52,417 nucleotides of DNA, taken from contig NZ_LWSK01000034.1 in assembly GCF_001642955.1 (NCBI RefSeq), positions 1-52,417 of the forward strand, written 5' to 3'. The notes under the pieces are model-generated. The model had not been told where the DNA came from, did not search any database, and saw only the letters and a list, made by a program, of their open reading frames with translations. This DNA comes from Rubripirellula obstinata (lineage in GTDB: Bacteria; Planctomycetota; Planctomycetia; Pirellulales; Pirellulaceae). Made by a program: the position numbers and the translations under genes. Below are positions 9,263-17,045 of the stretch, piece by piece; the first letter of the stretch is position 1; the number at the start of each line of letters is the position of its first letter.

Positions 9263-10897
9263 ATGGCTGTCAAGAAACTATCGGACCTGTTGCCGATCAG
9301 TGACAACAACACCAACCCGAATGCCTATCAGGTGTTTGGTTTGACGGTGGGCGAATCGAATTCCGAAGTGATCGAGCGTTCGATCGAATCGATGATCGCG
9401 AAAGTCAAATCAGCCAAGCCGGAAACCGACCCCGCGTTGTGGAAGCAGATTGCCGGAATCGTTCAGGCTGCGCGCTTGACGCTGATCGATCAAGACAAGA
9501 AGTCGAGGCTGGATGCCCGAATCAAGCCTGCTTCATCGTCGGCGTCAAAACCAGTCGATCCATTGGCGGCGTTGTTGCCGCCGGTGAACCCAATGCAACC
9601 GGTCGCTGGCCAGAAATCAACGTCCACCGATGCCGCTTCCCCAAACCCACCCAAGACGCCCAGCTCGATGCCGCCGGGGCTGTTTTCAACGCCGGTAGCC
9701 GACGTTCCAGCCGCCAAGAGTCCCGCGGGTGATCGTGCTCCGATTAAAAAGAAAACCGAAGCTGCGACAGCGAAAGTGAATGTCCCCGACGTGCCGCCTG
9801 AGGTGCCGATCGCACCGTTTTCAATTCCTGAACCAAACGTACCTGAACCGCCGACTCCTGAGCATCAAGTTCCTGGGCGGCAAGTTCCTGAGCAGCAAGT
9901 TCCTGAGAGGCCGATCGTAAGTGACGCATCCGAACGGTCAACCAGACGGCCCAGACGACGGCGAAAGTCGGTCTTTGTTCCCGTGATTATGTCACTGATC
10001 ACGTTGGGATTGATGGCGGTGGTTGGATTGCTGGCCTACGCTCTTTTCTTTCGTCAAGAAACAATCGCAATCTCCAGTAGCGATGGCAGCGTCAACATCA
10101 CGACCGGCAGAAACAATTCAAAGCCATCACCAACCCAACCCGCGGTTCAGCCGCAAGCCCAAATACCAGTTGTCGAGAGCGAACCTGTCCAAAGCGAACC
10201 CGCAAACATGGAATCGCCGCCATCATTTCCGTCAATGTCGATGGAGCCGGCAATAGAGCCGCCGATGGACATGCCAATGAATACAGCGGAGCAAACACCG
10301 CAGGAAATGATCGAGGAAACATCGGCGGCCGAGATGCAGGCAGTTCCAACGTCACCTCCGAATCCAAACGCCGACGCTGAATTGGCAGAATTGACGTCGG
10401 CGATACGCCAGGGTGATTGGTCTGCGATGTCGAAACTTACCGAATCAATCTATCAAATGAAGTTAAGCTCCGAGCAACAGGCCGATGCGGATGGTTTGTT
10501 GAGCGTTGCCGAACTTGCCGTCTACTATCGCAGAGGCATTGAACGAGCGATCGCGGAACTCAACGCTGGCGATGACTTCGAGGTAAAGAACGGCTTTCGA
10601 GTGGTTGTGGTCAGCAAGACAAATCAAAGCTTGGCAGTACGTTACAACGCGAATATTCGAGAATACACTTTCGACGAATTGCCTCTTTCGTTGGCGCACC
10701 GTTTAGCAACCTTTCAGATTCCAGAAGGTCCCAGCGGTGAAGCTGCCAAGGCGGTCTATCAAATGGTCGCCCCCAAATCGAATGCAGGATATCGAACTCA
10801 GGCAATCGGATGGCTCGGGGACATTGAGCAACCTATCGAGGGTGCCGACCGAGACCAATTGGTGCAGACTCTTCAAGCCATCTACGGCGAAAACTAA
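9263..10897 (+). CDS. Single-pass membrane protein with a J-like N-terminal domain
   Basis: A 544-residue protein. Residues 15-90 form a short helical domain (NPNAYQVFGL, LWKQIAGIVQAARLTL, DQDKKSRLDARI) resembling the degenerate J-like domain found in many planctomycete proteins; the HPD of true J-domains is absent. A Pro-rich linker carries three near-repeats (HQVPGRQVPEQQVPERP), then a basic patch RRPRRRRKS and one membrane helix at about 236-262. After it comes a second low-complexity Pro/Met stretch and a conserved C-terminal domain of about 170 residues. I chose ATG 9263, 73 bases after coaX, since the upstream frame overlaps coaX and lacks family character. Its function is not known. 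Confidence 0.78.
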   Translation: MAVKKLSDLLPISDNNTNPNAYQVFGLTVGESNSEVIERSIESMIAKVKSAKPETDPALWKQIAGIVQAARLTLIDQDKKSRLDARIKPASSSASKPVDPLAALLPPVNPMQPVAGQKSTSTDAASPNPPKTPSSMPPGLFSTPVADVPAAKSPAGDRAPIKKKTEAATAKVNVPDVPPEVPIAPFSIPEPNVPEPPTPEHQVPGRQVPEQQVPERPIVSDASERSTRRPRRRRKSVFVPVIMSLITLGLMAVVGLLAYALFFRQETIAISSSDGSVNITTGRNNSKPSPTQPAVQPQAQIPVVESEPVQSEPANMESPPSFPSMSMEPAIEPPMDMPMNTAEQTPQEMIEETSAAEMQAVPTSPPNPNADAELAELTSAIRQGDWSAMSKLTESIYQMKLSSEQQADADGLLSVAELAVYYRRGIERAIAELNAGDDFEVKNGFRVVVVSKTNQSLAVRYNANIREYTFDELPLSLAHRLATFQIPEGPSGEAAKAVYQMVAPKSNAGYRTQAIGWLGDIEQPIEGADRDQLVQTLQAIYGEN

Positions 10898-10912
10898 ACG
10901 ACCGGACGATTC

Positions 10913-12139
10913 ATGGATGCAACCACCCAGCAGACCACTCAATTGCTTAGCCGTTTGATTGAATTTCCGTCAATCAGCAGCACGAGCAACCGTCGAATCT
11001 CCGATGACATCGCTGGTTTTCTGAACGAAATGAGGTTTAGCGTCGAAGAAACGAGTTACGTTGACGACGCAGGGGTTCAGAAAGTGAACCTGGTCGCTTG
11101 CCGTTATCCTGGTACTGACTTTGATCAAGTCGGCGGGTTGGCGTATTTTGCGCACTCCGATGTGGTCCCTGTCCCCACATGGACTGGCCCGAAAAACGAA
11201 AATCAATCCGGGGCCAATCAATCCGGGGGCAATCAAACCGGGGCCAATCAAACTGAGACCAATGCAGCATTCGATCCCGTTCTCTCTGGCGATCGGCTTT
11301 ACGGTCGCGGTGCCTGTGACATGAAAGGCTCGATTGCGACGATGCTAACCGCAGCAGCGTCAATTTCGATTGATGAACAAACACGCCCGTTGTGGATCGT
11401 CTGCACGGCCGACGAAGAAGTGGGGTTCGATGGAGCCAAGCACCTCGTCAAACACTCGGCCGCCTACCGAGACATCGTCCGTGCACAGCCGATTGCGATC
11501 ATCGGCGAACCCACCGAATTAAATGTCGTACATGCGCACAAGGGCATCACCGGTTTTGAGGTCACCAGCCACGGCCGGTCAGCGCATAGCAGTACCGATG
11601 ACGGCATCAACGCAAACGAAGCTTTGATGCCGATCTTGCAACTGGTCGAAGAAATCAATCAAGCGACTCGTCGTGATACCGAATACCACGACCCGCGTTT
11701 TGACCCTCCGCATCTGTCGTGGAATTATGGAATCCGCAATTCTGAATCGGCGATCAACATCACGACCCAGCAAGCCAGCGTTTGGGTCACTTTGCGAACC
11801 ATGCCGGCGATCGACGGCCAGGACTTGATCGAACGGGTTCGACACAAGGCTGCTGAATTGAAACTTGATTTCAAGCTTTACGATGGCGGTTCGCCGGTTT
11901 GGATTGATGCCAATCAGCCCTTCATTGACGAACTTTGTCAGATGACGCACACGTCGCCGCAAGTGGTTTGTTATGGAACCGATGGCGGCGAGTTTTCAGA
12001 ACTTGGTCGCCGCGTGGTTCTGGGGCCCGGCAGTATCGAACAAGCACACACTTCGGATGAATGGATCAGCTTGGATCAATTGAAGGCTGGGACGGCATTG
12101 TATGCCGATCTGATTCGCCGATATTGCTGTCAGGCGTAG
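10913..12139 (+). CDS. M20-family amidohydrolase (ArgE/DapE/CPG2-like)
   Basis: A 408-residue dinuclear zinc hydrolase, probably an N-acyl amino acid deacetylase or related peptidase. Motifs in order: AYFAHSDVV (His ligand and Asp), GRGACDMKG (bridging Asp), CTADEEVGF (catalytic Glu-Glu), GEPTELNVVHAHKG leading into the dimerisation domain, and a late His in QAHTSDEW. The sequence resembles ArgE more than DapE but I cannot choose. Odd: between the first two motifs is an Asn/Gln/Gly insert of about 18 residues (NQSGANQSGGNQTGANQT), made by repeats of about 15 bases at 11200-11263. It starts 15 bases after the previous gene. Confidence 0.9.
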   Translation: MDATTQQTTQLLSRLIEFPSISSTSNRRISDDIAGFLNEMRFSVEETSYVDDAGVQKVNLVACRYPGTDFDQVGGLAYFAHSDVVPVPTWTGPKNENQSGANQSGGNQTGANQTETNAAFDPVLSGDRLYGRGACDMKGSIATMLTAAASISIDEQTRPLWIVCTADEEVGFDGAKHLVKHSAAYRDIVRAQPIAIIGEPTELNVVHAHKGITGFEVTSHGRSAHSSTDDGINANEALMPILQLVEEINQATRRDTEYHDPRFDPPHLSWNYGIRNSESAINITTQQASVWVTLRTMPAIDGQDLIERVRHKAAELKLDFKLYDGGSPVWIDANQPFIDELCQMTHTSPQVVCYGTDGGEFSELGRRVVLGPGSIEQAHTSDEWISLDQLKAGTALYADLIRRYCCQA

Positions 12140-12157
12140 CTGGACAGCGACCTGCCC

Positions 12158-12374
12158 GTAGCTGATCCCGCCAGGGTTCAGTCGAGCTACAACCGCTCGT
12201 GAAGGGTTCTAGTCTGGAAAAACACGTGTTAGATCGTTTAGCCGCGCGGGCATCGCCCCGCGCGTCGCGCGGATCGGAACTTGCGGATCGGAACTCGCGG
12301 GGCGATGCCCACGCGGTTAAACGATTTAGAAACTCTGCATGGCGTTGGACTGAACCCTGAGCGGGATCCGCTAC
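12158..12374 (+). repeat. Nested repeat: one inverted pair inside another
   Basis: The outer pair is the GTAGCTGATCCCGCCAGG family (12158-12181 and 12350-12374). Between its arms is a second element with TTTAGCCGCGCGGGCATCG at 12237 and its inverse from 12296 ending about 12324, followed by a tail shared with 170-205. It lies between the convergent M20 and fliN genes. Confidence 0.88.
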
Positions 12375-12388
12375 GAGTCTAAATAGCG

Positions 12389-12646
12389 TTAGCCATTGCC
12401 GCCGATGATGTCGCGAACTCGCAGGCCGAACTTGTCGCCGATTTTGACGGTTTCGCCTGTCGCGATCACCTTTCCACCCGCTTCTAGCAACAGCGGTTCG
12501 TCGCAATGGGCGTCGAAAGTCAGCATCGAACCGGGCACTAATTCAACGATTCGCGACAATGGGACCATTTTTCGAGCTAGCGTGACGCTGACGGGAGTCT
12601 CGATCGACAAGACGGACTTAGAATAGGCGTTTTCTGCTTGCGGCAT
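12389..12646 (-). CDS. fliN: FliN-type SpoA domain protein (flagellar motor switch)
   Basis: An 85-residue protein consisting almost entirely of the SpoA/FliN domain: LSIETPVSVTLARKMVPLS, ELVPGSMLTFD, PLLLEAGGKVIATGE and VKIGDKFGLRVRDI. In the flagellar C-ring FliN sits at the cytoplasmic base with FliM and FliG. It is shorter than E. coli FliN (137) and lacks its N-terminal extension. No other flagellar gene is in the window, so it is either a scattered flagellar gene, as is common in planctomycetes, or a type III secretion C-ring protein. It is convergent with the M20 gene across a repeat-filled gap and divergent from the NRDE gene. Confidence 0.85.
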   Translation of the reverse strand: MPQAENAYSKSVLSIETPVSVTLARKMVPLSRIVELVPGSMLTFDAHCDEPLLLEAGGKVIATGETVKIGDKFGLRVRDIIGGNG

Positions 12647-12957
12647 CTAAGTCTCCCTTGTGGCGGTTTTCGGCGCTGATCTTTTCCCGGCCCCGTTTCT
12701 GGCGGTGGCAGCCCATTTTGAAGTTATCGGCGGATCTAGCCGGTAAAGATTGCCCAGACTCTTCCGAAGCAACGAAAAAGGCAAATACCATGTGCTTTCT
12801 ACGGGTATCCCCCCGTTGGGGCGGTGTGGTTTGTCGATGCCCGTGGATACATTGGTCAAATCGATTGGCAAGCCATGCATCGCTCACCAGCATGCTGACA
12901 ACGCTGTCGGTCGAAAAAATTAACTAACAACCGATCTTTGAAATCGAAAGCCGCGAG
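12647..12957. promoter_or_regulatory. Divergent region between fliN and the NRDE gene
   Basis: 311 bases that must hold both promoters. The only structure I see is CCCC-gtt-GGGG near 12822-12832. No repeat element of the REP type is present. Short open frames on both strands have no family character. Confidence 0.4.
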
Positions 12958-13737
12958 ATGTGCTTACTGGCTGTTCAATACCGCTTAGTCCCCGAAAGTC
13001 CCATTTTGGTTGCTGCCAATCGGGAAGAGTACGTTGATCGCCCCTCACAGACGCCGTCCATTCAATCCGGCAAGCCACGCGTGCTGTGCGGGATTGACCA
13101 AAAAGCGGGCGGCACATGGTTGGGAGTCAATCAGAATGGCGTGTTCGTGGGCATTTGCAACCGGGCAACAACGATGCCGCTGTTTGGACAGCGTTCCCGC
13201 GGGCTGCTCGGATTGGACCTGCTTCGCTGCACCTCGGCGGCACGCGCATTAGAAAAGGCAGAAACCGAGTTCGCCAAAACCCGCTACGAGGGTTGCAACT
13301 TGATCGTTGCGGACGCAGCCAATGGCTATGCGATTCACGCTGATGAGCGACAAGAAGTTGTCGAATTGAAGGACGGTTTGAACATCATCGGATCGCGAAA
13401 TTTGAACGACCCCGAAGACCAACGCGTTCAAATGGCCCGTCGCTTGTTGACCCTGCAAACGCTCGATTCACCGGTGAAGTTCTTGGCGGTCGCCAGTAAG
13501 GTCTTCGCACGAGCGCCCGTCGGCCCTGGCCGTCCAAGCATGGTCGTTCGCAATGGCGATTACGCAACCGTCAGCAGCACGCTGATCGCGTTGGGTGTCA
13601 AGCCACGCGATGCGATCTACCAATTCAGCAACGGTGCTCCTGATCAATCCAAGTACGAAGATTTTTCGCCGATGCTGCGAGATATCCTCAGCCGTGGATT
13701 GCGTGAAGCACGAACGAAGGCCAAAGCCCAAGCGTAA
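12958..13737 (+). CDS. NRDE family protein (TANGO2-like)
   Basis: A 259-residue protein starting MCLLAVQYRL, with the hallmark at about residues 19-30 reading AANREEYVDRP, where the family consensus has N-R-D-E. The Cys at position 2 is the conserved residue of this Ntn-hydrolase-like fold. GGTWLGVNQNGVF, the Asn-rich LNIIGSRNLNDP and the late TVSSTLI stretch also fit the family. The biochemical role is unsettled; eukaryotic TANGO2 has been linked to haem or lipid handling. The gene is divergent from fliN across 311 bases and ends just before a hairpin with a TTCG loop. Confidence 0.88.
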   Translation: MCLLAVQYRLVPESPILVAANREEYVDRPSQTPSIQSGKPRVLCGIDQKAGGTWLGVNQNGVFVGICNRATTMPLFGQRSRGLLGLDLLRCTSAARALEKAETEFAKTRYEGCNLIVADAANGYAIHADERQEVVELKDGLNIIGSRNLNDPEDQRVQMARRLLTLQTLDSPVKFLAVASKVFARAPVGPGRPSMVVRNGDYATVSSTLIALGVKPRDAIYQFSNGAPDQSKYEDFSPMLRDILSRGLREARTKAKAQA

Positions 13738-13753
13738 CGCCTCACAGGGTCAG

Positions 13754-13781
13754 CGTAGAACGGAATTCGTTCCGTTCTACG
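13754..13781 (+). terminator. Perfect 12-bp hairpin with TTCG tetraloop between convergent genes
   Basis: The stem CGTAGAACGGAA pairs exactly with TTCCGTTCTACG around a TTCG loop, one of the most stable RNA tetraloops. It lies between the ends of the NRDE gene and a gene on the minus strand. No T-run follows on either strand, so termination is inferred; it also carries the GTAG/CTAC ends of the hairpin repeats elsewhere here. Confidence 0.7.
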
Positions 13782-13795
13782 GATGCGGAGTTTGC

Positions 13796-14413
13796 CTAGG
13801 GTGCAAGCATCGCATCGATGTGATCGGAAATTCTTTTCGGCTCGATCTTTTCAATGCCGAAGGTTTCGACAGCGACCACTTGGCTGTCCTTGGCAACCAC
13901 AACGGTGACATCGTTTGCCGATGATAACTGGTAATCCAGCGGTCCCGACGTGGCATCTTCGGTTACGACCGCGGGAATCATTTCCGCGCCGGTTCGTTGA
14001 ATCAGAGCTACTGCACTCTCGTTCAATTCCGAACGATCCTGGCCAACCAGAACAACGAACGCGCACAGCCTTTGCATCTGTTGCGTTTCCAGTGATTTCT
14101 CCACGGACTTTTCCAAGACACCGATCAAGGAATCAATTTCGGTGGACGCCTTTCTGGCAAACACCATGACGATTGGGTTGGAACCATAGCGGCATCGGTA
14201 ACACAGTGATTGTCCCACTTCGACGCCGTCATCTTTGGCTCCCGCGATCTTGATGACGCGAAAAGTGCCGAGTGGATCCCCCGGTTTCAGGCCAACGGCA
14301 ACGCTTTCCTCTGCGCCCGCCAACGGCATGCCCAACCCAAATCCGCTGAAACAAATTGCCAGGAAGCAGGTCACGGGTAGAGCAGAACGGAACTTTGAAA
14401 ATGGGCGTAACAC
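13796..14413 (-). CDS. Secreted thioredoxin-fold protein of unknown function
   Basis: About 205 residues. A signal peptide (RPFSKFRSALPVTCFLAICF) ends near AGAEE. The mature part has GLKPGDPLGTFRV, then SLCYRCRYG, a CxxC pair followed by a hydrophobic strand (PIVMVFARK), and a C-terminal strand-helix that looks thioredoxin-like. It lacks the WCGPC active site, so it may bind or sense rather than reduce. No ATG fits: GTG 14413 puts the signal peptide at the start, while TTG 14485 would add 24 polar residues, so I prefer GTG. It is followed upstream, on the same strand, by the multi-pass membrane protein gene. Confidence 0.7.
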   Translation of the reverse strand: MLRPFSKFRSALPVTCFLAICFSGFGLGMPLAGAEESVAVGLKPGDPLGTFRVIKIAGAKDDGVEVGQSLCYRCRYGSNPIVMVFARKASTEIDSLIGVLEKSVEKSLETQQMQRLCAFVVLVGQDRSELNESAVALIQRTGAEMIPAVVTEDATSGPLDYQLSSANDVTVVVAKDSQVVAVETFGIEKIEPKRISDHIDAMLAP

Positions 14414-14598
14414 GATGTGAATTACTTCGCTTGGCAGAATTGAAAGTGAAACGGTAGCGTTGATAGGCCGTAGTGGTATTTGCAACCTGGCAATTACTTT
14501 AGCCTCTTTAGTTGGATATTCTTTTAACCGCGTCGTCCACCGGGCAAACCCTTCAAATCATAGTCGGCTCGGTGGTCGGCGTCTTTCGCCTACCAGAT

Positions 14599-15837
14599 CT
14601 AGTCCCAAAGATTCCGCTTTCCCAAAAGCTGTCTTTGAATGCGCACACCTGTCCAGCGATCAGACACGCTCGAATGGGTCACTCGGATTTCTCGATCGAT
14701 GGCCGCCGCCGTTGCGATCCACCTTGCCAATTGCAACTGGTAGCGAGCTTGCGGATAGACCGGCACTCGGCGACTTGTAAGCGACCAGTTTTCGATCGAA
14801 ACGCGATGCCAACGATCACCATCCCGATCTTCCAAAACATGCTCGCGAAGCCCGGCCGGCAACCGGTTCAAGCACGACGCATGTAGCTGGATCGATGTAC
14901 GGCTGGTGTGCGGCGAATAGAGCGACCATGACAACCAATGATCCCAATATCCCCAGCGTTCCCCGATCGGTGCAAGCACAGCCAACCCGACCACGATCAT
15001 CGCGACCATGGGTTTGGGGCGGACAGCAAGCGGTGGCGGATCCGTTTCCGAATCAGGCGATCGAATAAACATGAAATAGGCTTGCCCGATCAGGATCGCG
15101 TTCCAAGCCAAGACACCGGTGCTGTGATCGGCTGCCCAGGGGCCCAGCATCAAAATCAAAGTCGCATGCATTCCGATCAAGATCCAAGCTGCCGCCGATC
15201 GGCAGGGAGCAAGCAGCAAGCCGATTGCTGCAATGATCTCGATCGATGGAAAAATCAATGCCAACTTGGTTGCCACCGCTGGATCGATCGCGGGTAAGGA
15301 ACCCGCGACCGGGCTAAGTAATTGACTCAGGAAATCTTGCCCGACGGTGTGTGCAAACTGGAAATCAAACTTACCCAGAGCGCTGTAGAAATAGATGCTG
15401 ACAATCAACACGGTCAACAACCGCCGCTCCCAAATTCGATTGCAACTCGCAAAGATGACGCCGTAGATCGCTGTTTGATAAGCCCAAGGTTGCAGTCGAT
15501 GTTGGTCTAACAGAAACGAAAACGCCAAACAGATGACAACGCCAACCCAACATCGTCGCGGCGAAATCTTCTCAGTCGCACCCGCGAAAAGACACACCAA
15601 ACAGCCGACCGTCAAAACTCGCAACCATACGAACAGACTGGAACTTTCCAGCATCGAAAACCATGGCAGCGATGGATACTGTCCAATTCCGCTCTGTCCA
15701 ATTTCACTGGCAGGCCACCACAGCGGCCAGGTCACCAGAATCAACAAGATCGCCGAACTGGCCCAGTACTGAGCAAACGAGAATCGGAAAGGGAAACTTG
15801 GTGAACGCACGAAACACGAATCAAAGGTGAACTTCAT
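14599..15837 (-). CDS. Multi-pass membrane protein, HTTM/DoxX-like
   Basis: A 412-residue protein with about eight hydrophobic helices in the first 270 residues, for example YWASSAILLILVTWPLWW, RVLTVGCLVCLFAGA, AAAWILIGMHATLILMLGPW and VAMIVVGLAVLAPIG, followed by a soluble tail of about 120 residues rich in Arg, His and Trp. The stretch IYFYSALGKFDFQF resembles the helix-loop of HTTM and DoxX/MauE-type proteins. Function unknown. ATG 15837 follows a short divergent gap from the DUF2071 gene. The tail looks cytoplasmic or periplasmic and has no motif I can name. Confidence 0.7.
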   Translation of the reverse strand: MKFTFDSCFVRSPSFPFRFSFAQYWASSAILLILVTWPLWWPASEIGQSGIGQYPSLPWFSMLESSSLFVWLRVLTVGCLVCLFAGATEKISPRRCWVGVVICLAFSFLLDQHRLQPWAYQTAIYGVIFASCNRIWERRLLTVLIVSIYFYSALGKFDFQFAHTVGQDFLSQLLSPVAGSLPAIDPAVATKLALIFPSIEIIAAIGLLLAPCRSAAAWILIGMHATLILMLGPWAADHSTGVLAWNAILIGQAYFMFIRSPDSETDPPPLAVRPKPMVAMIVVGLAVLAPIGERWGYWDHWLSWSLYSPHTSRTSIQLHASCLNRLPAGLREHVLEDRDGDRWHRVSIENWSLTSRRVPVYPQARYQLQLARWIATAAAIDREIRVTHSSVSDRWTGVRIQRQLLGKRNLWD

Positions 15838-15924
15838 TGGCTGAACAGGCAGCGGAGCCCAGGCAACACTTTTCCGGTTAGTCTAACGCCTGTTCACATC
15901 AGGAAATCCGTCGTCGAGGAAAAG

Positions 15925-16647
15925 ATGAAATTACCAAACATCAGCGGCATCATCGATCGGCGAATCTTGGCGAACTATCGCATTGATCCCGATGTCATGG
16001 CGGCGCTGTTGCCTCCGCCGTTCCAACCATGGTGCGTCGGTGGTTTTGCGATCGCAGGCATCTGCTTAATCCGCTTGAAAAACGTAAGGCCGACAGCGAT
16101 ACCGATTCCGTGGGGCATCGGATCCGAAAATGCGGCGCATCGCATCGCGGTTCAGTGGGAAACCGACGGCAAGATGCAGCGTGGCGTTTACATTCCTCGG
16201 CGTGATACCGATTCGTGGCTCAACTCGATCGCCGGTGGTCGCGTGTTTCCGGGGCTGCATCATCACGCCAAATTTTCGGTTAAGGAAATCAACGACAACT
16301 ATCGAGTTGAAATGCAAAGCGATGATGGCCAAGCATCCATCGGAGTCGCAGGTAAATTGGCATCGGCGATCCCGGACAGTTCGCTGTTCCCCTCGATTGA
16401 ATCCGCGTCGCAGTTTTTCGAAGACGGCTCGGTCGGTTATTCCGACACGTTGACTGATGGCAAGTATGACGGTCTAGAATTGAAATGTCAGAACTGGCAC
16501 GTCGATGCACTGGAGATTACGGAAATGTCATCAAGTTATTTTGACGATCCAATGAAATTCCCACCCGGCAGCATCACCTTTGACTGCGCCCTGTTGATGC
16601 ACCAAATCAACCACCAATGGCACAGTCGCCCAGATTTGTGTTGCTAA
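15925..16647 (+). CDS. DUF2071 / acetoacetate decarboxylase-like protein
   Basis: A 240-residue cytoplasmic protein. It opens with the pattern IDRRILANYRIDPDVMAALLPPPFQP, typical of YqjF/DUF2071 proteins, then GGFAIAGICLIRLKNVRP and a mid-section VYIPRRDTDSW and GGRVFPG, consistent with the acetoacetate decarboxylase-like beta fold. The Lys that makes the Schiff base in true decarboxylases is not obvious, so a decarboxylase activity is not claimed. ATG 15925 has a good GAGGA site. Followed by a repeat element before the next gene. Confidence 0.78.
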   Translation: MKLPNISGIIDRRILANYRIDPDVMAALLPPPFQPWCVGGFAIAGICLIRLKNVRPTAIPIPWGIGSENAAHRIAVQWETDGKMQRGVYIPRRDTDSWLNSIAGGRVFPGLHHHAKFSVKEINDNYRVEMQSDDGQASIGVAGKLASAIPDSSLFPSIESASQFFEDGSVGYSDTLTDGKYDGLELKCQNWHVDALEITEMSSSYFDDPMKFPPGSITFDCALLMHQINHQWHSRPDLCC

Positions 16648-16680
16648 GAAACTGTTCTGAAATTGGTTCCCGGTTTTCTC

Positions 16681-16793
16681 GTAGCTGGGCCCGCCAGGGT
16701 TCAGTAAGTGCTCAGTAACTGCTCAGTAACTGTTCAGTAACTGTTCAGGCCATCATTAGGTGTACCCGACTGAACCCTGGCGGGCCCAGCTAC
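16681..16793 (+). repeat. Inverted pair of GTAG-foot repeats with an 11-bp tandem repeat in the linker
   Basis: The left arm 16681-16704 (GTAG foot, then stem halves CTGGGCCC and GGGTTCAG) is matched inverted at 16770-16793. The linker is four to five copies of an 11-base unit (TCAGTAACTGC or similar) that begins with the last bases of the left arm. The upstream flank (GGTTTTCTC) is shared with the copy at 21498. Confidence 0.92.
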
Positions 16794-16856
16794 GAATGAT
16801 TTCGCCAAATACGGAACTTGTTTCAGGACATTTGCTAAGCAGCGAGCGATGTAACA

Positions 16857-16896
16857 ATGCAATTGCCGGAACTGCGTGTTGCTTGTTCCGGCCTAC
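16857..16896 (-). repeat. Single REP-like element, GTAG foot plus GCCGGAAC hairpin
   Basis: Read on the minus strand it is GTAG, then a stem GCCGGAAC paired with GTTCCGGC around a 12-base loop, then AATTGC. The same sequence starts at 35350 in a paired element. It lies about 150 bases before the EEP gene. Confidence 0.85.
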
Positions 16897-17045
16897 GTGA
16901 CGTGTCGTTACGGTTATAGCGATTCTGATTCTCGGGCAATCAAGCATACAGAAACTAGACTCCACGGAACGAAATAAAAGAGGTAAGAGTGCGGTCGCTA
17001 GGCCGTTACTTCGTTTTTCGCTTCCCTCAATTATCCTTGTGAGCC

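Noticed and set aside
12658-12927. Small gene in the fliN-NRDE gap
   Set aside because: Open frames occur on both strands here but none shows domain character, and promoters for both genes are expected in this space.
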